A stretch of 64,000 nucleotides of DNA from an uncultured Mediterraneibacter sp. (GTDB taxonomy: Bacteria > Bacillota > Clostridia > Lachnospirales > Lachnospiraceae). The stretch's first letter is position 1. Each line of letters starts with the position of its first letter. The stretch is taken from the NCBI GenBank assembly GCA_944376695.1, contig CALWDM010000002.1, positions 36,549-100,548 on the forward strand. The letters are read 5' to 3'. Below are positions 58,328-64,000 of the stretch, piece after piece. Below the pieces are notes generated by a model. It did not search any database and was not told where the DNA came from. It saw only the letters and a program-made list of their open reading frames with translations. Both the position numbers and the translations under genes were made by a program.

Positions 58328-61300
58328 TTAACGTTCATGTGTTTGATTCGTTGAATCTTCTTCACAATGTAAACCTCGTAGATATTCTCTTAATTTTATT
58401 GTCTCATCGAGAGCACCCACAATATTTTCGATGTGAGTAAAGGAATCAATCGTAAGTGCTTCACCCTTATGTTCCTTGAACCACTTGTCCAACACTTGAT
58501 GCCCACCAATTTGATATTTCCATACTTCTTGAGAAATGCCGGTGATACGTTTATTGGCATTTAACTGGAGCGCTCCATTTTTATATTTGATGGCTCCGAC
58601 TTCCATATCATCGGGGGTATTGGGTTCAAGAGCGAGTTCTGCTGGGGCTTTAATTTGCATTAGATGCAGCTTTCTCAATCGCTCACCCGCAGAAACATAC
58701 TCTCGATATAGTTCTTCGCTAACATAAAATTCCCCTTCGTCTCGTTTTTTCTCCGGTTTGTTGATGATTGGGACACGAGGAAAATCCCTGCAAAGATACT
58801 GTTCGTATTTCTCACAATATACAGGGTCATGTAAGATACCATACACATAATCAAATATCTCTATTGGCTCCGGCTTTTCAGACAGATATTGCGTTAATTT
58901 ATTGAATGCTTCGTCGTTCAAATTGGCAGTCCAGCTTTCGCCAGTCAGTCCAGATTCAGAGCGGAGATAAAGTGGGGCAATATAGGTAATCTCGCACATA
59001 GCTGAGAACAGCCGATGGGCAATAATATTTTGTGATACAAATGGGGAAAAGAAACTTCTGGAAGTTTTGCAAAAGACCAAACCGATATTCGCTCCAATCG
59101 GGCAATTTGGTTCTGCCAGCAAATGTCCCATCGTGTTCTTTTCTCGGGGCCAAAGAACCCATCCACAAGAATTCCCAGAATAATATGTCCAACGAGAATC
59201 AAACGGACGAAATGAAATCGGAGTTATAGTGCCTCCGGACAATACATCATTTTGGATTTTCTCAGCTGTTTGTCCACGGCTAAATCTGCCCCATAAATCG
59301 AAAATATCTTTTTCTTCTGTGGCATTCTTAACAATGTCCATTCTCCTAATCAATTCAGCTTTTGTAGGAGCAATGGATGCTCCGTCATTACCAGAGACAA
59401 TCCCTGTCACATTTACTGGGAACAGTTCGGCTACGCTAACACCTTTATCATAAGCTTCCTTATCATTACTTCCAAACGGAATAAAATACGCCATCTTTTG
59501 ATCTAGCTTCAACTGAGAGAAAACCAGGTTGCCCTTGGCCAAGGCTTCAAACTTTGCTTCTCGAGTTCCCCAAATATCCGTGTAGTACACCTTTGCCCAA
59601 TCGGTTTTTTTAGTTTTCTTGACACCAATAAACAAAGAAACCCCCTGCATAATGTCAAAGATGTTTTCATCCTTGCTTCCATCTGGAGCAGTTTCCTTTT
59701 TGTTGGCACTACCGTGAAGATTCACAATATAAATTTTATCAAAGGTTCGCAGAAGGCTACCACGCATACCTCTAAAGGTCGGATTATCTAGATACCCATT
59801 ATTAGATACAAAGGCGAGTACGCCTTCTTTATTCTTATCAATGATCTGTTCGGAAAAACGAAAGAATTTTACGTAGTCATCATTCAGCCAGTGTTTCTTT
59901 TCACCGAAGTCGGTTACTCCATCTGTTTCAGTCTTGTATGCTGAAATGTCGTATGGGTTTGTAGATGCTGCCAAATATGGGGGATTGCCAATAATTACCT
60001 TAATTGGGCGGCGTGTTTTCCATGTATCAGCATTATAGGCTTCCTCTGTTATGGCAGCCGAAAAATCAAACAAGGTCAATTGTTCTCCACGTTCCAAATC
60101 GGACATGGGCGGTGTCAGAGTGTTGGTCAAAAAAATGTTTGTGGGAAGCTGAGTTGTCGGCAAATGACCAAGTGTTTCATCAATGGTACGACGAATCTTC
60201 AAGTGTGCAACAACATAGCTCGTCATCATAATCTCAAACCCAATTAAGCGGGAAAGCAAGCCGTTCTCTTGCTGAATATAGTTTTCGTAAAATACTGACC
60301 GAGCACCAGAAAAATATGTGTTTTTAATGTATTTGATAATTTCCGCACCAAAAGAGCCAGTACCGCAGGCTGGATCTAGAATGGCTACACGGGGTACGGA
60401 AATTGTCATCTCGTCTGACCACTTGTTTTTCGTTATCTTGTATGGCGCACACGGAACTTTCGTTGTGATCTGTTCGTTATTAGACAACCCACCTTCAATA
60501 GCAAAATCTTTGACCAAAATTTTATCTACAAAGGAAATCAGGTATTGCACAGCTTGAACTGGTGTGTAAAAAACGCCAAGAGATTTTCTTAATGCCGGGT
60601 CATAAAAAGTCAAAAATTCCTCGTAAAAGTGGATGATCGTATCTTTCTTCTCGTCTCTTTCCAGCAAATTAGAAATATTACAAATGCGGTACAAAGAGCA
60701 TAGCTTATCAATAACACCTTCAAGGGTGGGATGTTTTCTTCCACTTCCTGCAATATGTAAAAAGAACTGCTTGAGAAGTTCAGATTCTTCTTGCAAATAT
60801 TTGATGGCCTCATACCTATCAAATGAATCCGGCGTTGTGTCATTATACCTGGCAATAAATAACCCATAAACGATAGTCTGGGCATACATATCTGCAAACT
60901 CACGAGTGTTCATTAAGGGACGAAGGTCAGATTTAATCCTGCGATATAACCCGTATAGCTCCATGAACATAGGCAGCTTCTTTTGATTATCAGTCAAGAG
61001 CGGTTGCCCAGTACCATCATCTTTAAGAATACCAGAAATAATGCTGCGTATTGTACGGGCGTGCATTGCCATATACTCAGCCAGCTTAGTAGATGATTTT
61101 ATTTGTGCAGGGTCACGGAGCAAAAAATCTTCTAAAAGGCTAAAAAACAGTTCGATATTGTCTTCTCTCAGAACTAGCTTTCCATCGACCAATTCCATAA
61201 TTCGCAGACCGGTGTACATCTCTGTATCACCTGCACGCCAAAACCGCCATTCAATATTGTCAGTCAAAATAGCGTTGCCATATCTATCAGCTTCAATCTT

Positions 61301-61588
61301 GATCTGAGAGAGCGCCCTTTTATCAATGCCACCAACCTTTTTAACTTCAACGCCGGCAAAAGGTTCGGTTTCTGTAACTTCTTCTTCGGTATGCCAAAGC
61401 TTGATATCAATATTTTCTCCAGATTGGCCTTTGCGTTCACCAGACAAATCACGGGCTGCACAGCCAATATCCGTAAATAAAGCCATTATTGGGGCATTAT
61501 AAGATGATTCGACATTTCCGAGGCTATATGCGTCACACACCGCCTTGAAGTATTTCGTGATAATTTCTGTTATATTAGTTTTCTCCAT
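58328..61588 (-). CDS. Type IIG-like restriction-modification enzyme (Eco57I/ISP-type N6-adenine methylase)
   Basis: This protein of about 1086 residues has an N-terminal nuclease-like region (NIDIKLWHTEEEV, then FAGVEVKKVGG; PD-(D/E)xK pattern at about 50-80), a helical linker (about 130-330), N6-adenine methylase motif I DPACGTGSFGAEII at about 404, catalytic NPPYLAAS at about 530 and a large C-terminal specificity part (about 700-1086) ending in an YQIGGHQVLDKWFKEHKGEA module typical of type ISP/IIG proteins. It lacks the SF2 helicase of ISP enzymes. AGGAGGCTAAC before ATG 61588 fixes the start; ATG 61612 lies upstream. First gene of a three-gene operon. Confidence 0.85.
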   Translation of the reverse strand: MEKTNITEIITKYFKAVCDAYSLGNVESSYNAPIMALFTDIGCAARDLSGERKGQSGENIDIKLWHTEEEVTETEPFAGVEVKKVGGIDKRALSQIKIEADRYGNAILTDNIEWRFWRAGDTEMYTGLRIMELVDGKLVLREDNIELFFSLLEDFLLRDPAQIKSSTKLAEYMAMHARTIRSIISGILKDDGTGQPLLTDNQKKLPMFMELYGLYRRIKSDLRPLMNTREFADMYAQTIVYGLFIARYNDTTPDSFDRYEAIKYLQEESELLKQFFLHIAGSGRKHPTLEGVIDKLCSLYRICNISNLLERDEKKDTIIHFYEEFLTFYDPALRKSLGVFYTPVQAVQYLISFVDKILVKDFAIEGGLSNNEQITTKVPCAPYKITKNKWSDEMTISVPRVAILDPACGTGSFGAEIIKYIKNTYFSGARSVFYENYIQQENGLLSRLIGFEIMMTSYVVAHLKIRRTIDETLGHLPTTQLPTNIFLTNTLTPPMSDLERGEQLTLFDFSAAITEEAYNADTWKTRRPIKVIIGNPPYLAASTNPYDISAYKTETDGVTDFGEKKHWLNDDYVKFFRFSEQIIDKNKEGVLAFVSNNGYLDNPTFRGMRGSLLRTFDKIYIVNLHGSANKKETAPDGSKDENIFDIMQGVSLFIGVKKTKKTDWAKVYYTDIWGTREAKFEALAKGNLVFSQLKLDQKMAYFIPFGSNDKEAYDKGVSVAELFPVNVTGIVSGNDGASIAPTKAELIRRMDIVKNATEEKDIFDLWGRFSRGQTAEKIQNDVLSGGTITPISFRPFDSRWTYYSGNSCGWVLWPREKNTMGHLLAEPNCPIGANIGLVFCKTSRSFFSPFVSQNIIAHRLFSAMCEITYIAPLYLRSESGLTGESWTANLNDEAFNKLTQYLSEKPEPIEIFDYVYGILHDPVYCEKYEQYLCRDFPRVPIINKPEKKRDEGEFYVSEELYREYVSAGERLRKLHLMQIKAPAELALEPNTPDDMEVGAIKYKNGALQLNANKRITGISQEVWKYQIGGHQVLDKWFKEHKGEALTIDSFTHIENIVGALDETIKLREYLRGLHCEEDSTNQTHER

Positions 61589-62125
61589 GTTAGCCTCCTG
61601 CTTATACTCCATATAAAATCATACGAAAATCGTTCTTTCTTCTGCTTTCGCCATAGCGGACACATGGGAATTTGCAAAAACAAGGCAATATCCCATGCGG
61701 GAAAATCTGAGAACCACCACCCCATGGTGAAAGTGTTTTTCAGATTTTTCATTTTTGACAGCGTGGAAACCACCCAGCTTTGAGAGGGTGGATACCATTG
61801 CTGCCAAAAATAATAGGGTATCCAAAGGGGAATATCCCCTTGGCTCTGGGTTTCCAATAGGGGCGAGCAGCATCCCTGTTGGCACACGATTTTCCGTAGG
61901 AAAGTCTAGTGTGTTATACCTTTGCTTCCGGCTGACGCTGGAAAGGGGCTGGCTTCGCCATCTGCTGTGCGGGCAGATAGCGGGTGACAGTCACTTTTCG
62001 GCGGCAGTAGGACAGGCGGATTTTGTACGATTACAGACGAAATCATGATTTGCCTAAAACCAAAATCCGTCTGTCCGGAAAAGGAAGCAGAGGTATATCA
62101 TCCCTCGTCTCGCCGCAGCGAAACG
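61589..62125. other. Gene-poor stretch upstream of the R-M operon
   Basis: Short frames on both strands (for example 61755-62048) lack ribosome sites and recognisable motifs, and I treat them as non-coding. It probably contains the R-M operon promoter. An uninterrupted hairpin is not obvious. Confidence 0.45.
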
Positions 62126-62788
62126 CTAATACCACCATGGTAGTTCCAGCCAGAGATTATCCAGCGCCAATGCTTCGGTTGACCTTGCACGGCTCTCACT
62201 GAGATGAAAGTGCAGAGCTGTTCCCACAAGAGGATGCTCCATGTCATCCTCAAAGCCAAAGCGGTACAGCAGATAAACCCGCTCCCGTTCTGATATGCGC
62301 CGCAGCCCTTCATAGAGCTCTTTCCGGTTTTCCGCTTCCTCCATAATCTTTTCCGGCTCTGATGCATAGGAGTCGGCAATCAGGTCAGAACGCTGCATGG
62401 AATCTTCGCCGGGAAGCAAATCATCTAGGTGGATTCGTTCCAGCGGGATGCCGTCTTGATCTGACTGCATTCGCTGTTCAAAAGCTGCAAAGGTAGCCGA
62501 GATTAAATCCAACATAGCGTTGCGGATGGCAGACCCCGCATAGGTCAAAAACTTTATTTTTTTGCCGGGATCATATAGGGGGATCGCCCGAAGCAAGCCG
62601 ATACTCCCCTCTTGAATCAGGTCATCGTGGTCGATACCCAGCTCACTGTTCACAAGGCCAACGCTGATGTACAATTCATTTGCAGTTTTTCGGATATACC
62701 CCAGATTGTTCTGCACCAGCTGCTCCTGCGCCTGTGTATCCCCTTGCTGTGCCAGCGTGCAAAGTCGCTCATTGGTCATCGTTTTCAT
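62126..62788 (-). CDS. Sigma-70 family sigma factor (element-borne)
   Basis: This 220-residue protein has sigma region 2 (LVQNNLGYIRKTANELYIS; DDLIQEGSIGLLRAIPLYDP; FLTYAGSAIRNAMLD) and a region 4-like C-terminus (LRRISERERVYLLYRFG; LHFHLSESRARSTEALAL). The length is between ECF and housekeeping sigma factors, as in sigma factors on Tn-like Firmicute elements. It overlaps the XRE gene end by 20 bp and may drive element transfer genes. Confidence 0.85.
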   Translation of the reverse strand: MKTMTNERLCTLAQQGDTQAQEQLVQNNLGYIRKTANELYISVGLVNSELGIDHDDLIQEGSIGLLRAIPLYDPGKKIKFLTYAGSAIRNAMLDLISATFAAFEQRMQSDQDGIPLERIHLDDLLPGEDSMQRSDLIADSYASEPEKIMEEAENRKELYEGLRRISERERVYLLYRFGFEDDMEHPLVGTALHFHLSESRARSTEALALDNLWLELPWWY

Positions 62789-63617
62789 CGCTTTGTTTTG
62801 GCTGCATACTCTCCATCATGTGAAGCAGCGCCTGCTGTAATTCCACCAGTGATTCATCCTCTGCCAACCCCATCTGGGAGATTGGCTGCACGACCATAGC
62901 GGCAAGCTGCTCTGGGGAAACCGATGGATGATGAAGATCCTGTCCTTTGGTCAGCTCTGAGAACATCTGCTCGGTAAGCTCTTTTGTCATGTTCTGGGAA
63001 ATTTCCTCCCCAGAAGTCATTTCCTTTTTGATTTCTCTAAGAACTGCCATGAATTGATTCTGAATATTGGTCAGATCGGCTTGAAAAACCGGAACCTTAT
63101 TAAGAGAGACTGCCTGTGCCGCTTGCTGTGACGCTTTCCGAATGTCCGGCTGTTCTTTACCTGTCATCAACAGCATGGAACTTAATGATTGCAGGATTTG
63201 GTTCTGTGCCGCAAATCCGGAGGCCATCGTTTCATCAAAATATAGGGCAATCATACTGGTCAGCTGGGCAAAACGGCGATTTTCCAGCAGGCGGCTCACC
63301 ACTTCCGGGTTTACCCGTCCCGTATAGAGATTGCGTGCGGCTTCGGCAGAAAGGCCAAGCTCAGAGATGTCATAATTCTTCTTGTCCGGTACATTGGTCA
63401 GACAAAGGAGAAAATCCGAGGATACATTAAAAATCCGGGCAATACGGATGATCTGCTCGATAGTCAGTTTATTCTTTGTCCCATTCAGAAAACGGCTGAT
63501 GGAGCTTTCCGCAACGCCAATTTTAGAAGCAAGCTCTGCCTGAGTAATTTTATACTCCTTCATCAAGTCTTGTAATCTCTGCTGTGGAGTATCACCAGGG
63601 AGATATTCCTGTTCCAT
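62769..63617 (-). CDS. XRE family regulator of the element
   Basis: This protein of about 282 residues has a Cro/C1-type HTH (LMKEYKITQAELASKIGVAE; SSISRFLNGTKNKLTIEQII) at residues 15-70, then a long helical, Gln/Met-rich C-terminal part. I chose ATG 63617 with GTGATCTGCC upstream over the longer frame (63797), because the extra residues are unlike the family and overlap the next gene. It probably regulates excision or transfer, next to the sigma factor. Confidence 0.8.
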   Translation of the reverse strand: MEQEYLPGDTPQQRLQDLMKEYKITQAELASKIGVAESSISRFLNGTKNKLTIEQIIRIARIFNVSSDFLLCLTNVPDKKNYDISELGLSAEAARNLYTGRVNPEVVSRLLENRRFAQLTSMIALYFDETMASGFAAQNQILQSLSSMLLMTGKEQPDIRKASQQAAQAVSLNKVPVFQADLTNIQNQFMAVLREIKKEMTSGEEISQNMTKELTEQMFSELTKGQDLHHPSVSPEQLAAMVVQPISQMGLAEDESLVELQQALLHMMESMQPKQSDENDDQ

Positions 63618-63624
63618 AGGCAGA

Positions 63625-63816
63625 TCACCTCGTTTCTTTTCTGTATTTCCCGCTTTTAATGCGGGCATCGGTTGGTTTTTCTGCATCCTCCGGGATGATC
63701 CAGCGGCTTCCTGCTCTTTGTGCGCCGGGAATCCGGTCTTGGTTGCAGAGGATGCCGACCCGTCGGGGAGAAATCCCCCATTTCTCTGCAATTTCAAACG
63801 TAGAAAGATATTTCAT
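63625..63816 (-). CDS. Excisionase-like small DNA-binding protein
   Basis: This 63-residue protein is a winged-helix/MerR-type domain (YLSTFEIAEKWGISPRRVGI; RAGSRWIIPEDAEKPTDARI), as in excisionase (Xis)-family DNA-binding proteins. The stop lies 7 bp before the XRE start, so they share a transcript. A role in excision of the element is a family-based inference. Confidence 0.8.
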   Translation of the reverse strand: MKYLSTFEIAEKWGISPRRVGILCNQDRIPGAQRAGSRWIIPEDAEKPTDARIKSGKYRKETR

Positions 63817-63840
63817 AACCAGCCCTCATTGTTTACAATT

Positions 63841-63978
63841 CTACTTTTTATTATATTCCATAACAGGAATAATCTCAATCCATATTTTAAGAATCCAGCC
63901 GCCTTCTATCTTGCAATTTTGCAAGTTTTGGAGGCGGTATTTTATTTTCTTGCAAGACTGACGGATTTTTTGAGCCAT
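63841..63978 (-). CDS. Possible small basic protein at the window edge
   Basis: A 45-residue frame starts MAQKIRQSCKKIKYRLQNLQ and ends MEYNKK, lysine rich. It stops 25 bp before the excisionase-like gene. The upstream region is cut by the window edge, so a longer gene cannot be excluded. The family is not recognised. An inverted repeat CTTGCAA/TTGCAAG (63910-63924) lies within it. Confidence 0.3.
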   Translation of the reverse strand: MAQKIRQSCKKIKYRLQNLQNCKIEGGWILKIWIEIIPVMEYNKK

Positions 63979-64000
63979 GCCCTTTTTCTCCGTACATTGA

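Larger units (their letters stand above)
55985..64000. mobile_element. Integrative element in rlmD (left part, runs off window)
   Basis: The segment starts at the rlmD 3' end and holds cargo (R-M enzyme, DUF6414-like, AAA+ ATPase) plus element control genes (sigma factor, XRE regulator, excisionase-like protein). All intact genes after rlmD read toward it. Genes are AT-richer than the adjacent core. No integrase or conjugation gene is in view, so conjugative versus mobilisable cannot be decided. Confidence 0.65.

Noticed and set aside
58328-61588. Classical type ISP restriction enzyme
   Set aside because: No SF2 helicase motifs lie between the nuclease-like start and the methylase, so type IIG-like is the better call.
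61755-62048. Plus-strand frame of 97 codons in the element
   Set aside because: No ribosome site and no recognised motif; similar frames also exist on the opposite strand, so composition explains it.
1-64000. CRISPR arrays, rRNA and tRNA genes
   Set aside because: No regularly spaced direct repeats and no tRNA or rRNA signatures were seen on reading; a dedicated scan was not possible.

Overview
The window looks like a chromosomal segment of a gut-type Lachnospiraceae (Clostridium cluster XIVa) Firmicute. The basis is the housekeeping order sortase B - DUF951 - rpsF - ssb - rpsR and gdpP - rplI - dnaB, strong GGAGG-type ribosome binding sites, a mid-range base composition with GC-rich core genes and AT-richer accessory genes, and the protein families present. 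No species is claimed. No rRNA, tRNA or CRISPR array was seen.

Layout. (1) 1-12.4 kb is ordinary core: end of a MoxR-type ATPase, LUD protein, class B sortase, DUF951, rpsF-ssb-rpsR, a DUF134 regulator with a CoA-disulfide-reductase-like/rhodanese protein, gdpP-rplI-dnaB, then a MerR-like regulator and a HAD phosphatase on the minus strand. (2) 12.6-30.1 kb is accessory and full of decay. It holds broken copies of a TOTE-type primase/helicase, an AAA-ATPase-like gene, a HipA/CtkA-like kinase, a GNAT, a Cof-type HAD phosphatase and a transposase. These are mixed with intact genes: an EcsC-like/DUF4230/micro-membrane-protein cluster, hipBA, a RelB-PIN toxin-antitoxin pair, a TetR-controlled redox operon (iron alcohol dehydrogenase and flavodoxin), an MGMT and a second iron alcohol dehydrogenase. 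(3) 30.2-37.6 kb is a polymorphic toxin operon: three small helical proteins, a 1732-residue RHS toxin with a helical N-terminus and no signal peptide, and two tandem DUF5104-like lipoproteins. This suggests type VII (ESX/Yuk-like) secretion of an RHS toxin. (4) 37.7-40.7 kb holds a LysR regulator, a 56-residue ferredoxin and an orphan sugar-binding lipoprotein. (5) 40.8-47.5 kb is an amino-sugar operon: a glycosidase-like TIM-barrel protein, sugar ABC ATPase, permease and binding-protein remnants, ROK regulator, AGE-family epimerase and BadF/NagK-type kinase. Its transporter genes are frameshifted or deleted. (6) 47.6-55.97 kb is core again: a two-component system, mutS2, an HtrA-like protein lacking a recognisable catalytic triad, yhaM and rlmD. 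(7) From about 55.97 kb to the end lies a mobile element inserted in the 3' end of rlmD. It supplies a replacement C-terminus and carries a three-gene restriction/defence-like operon (type IIG-like R-M enzyme, DUF6414-like protein, Clp-type AAA+ ATPase). Element control genes follow: a sigma factor, an XRE regulator and an excisionase-like protein.

The two most distinctive systems are the R-M/DUF6414-like/AAA+ operon on the rlmD-integrated element and the RHS toxin locus with type VII-like helper genes. A third theme is the repeated internal-deletion scars, in which a gene's start and end survive but the middle is missing. All functional calls come from reading the sequence; no database search was run.
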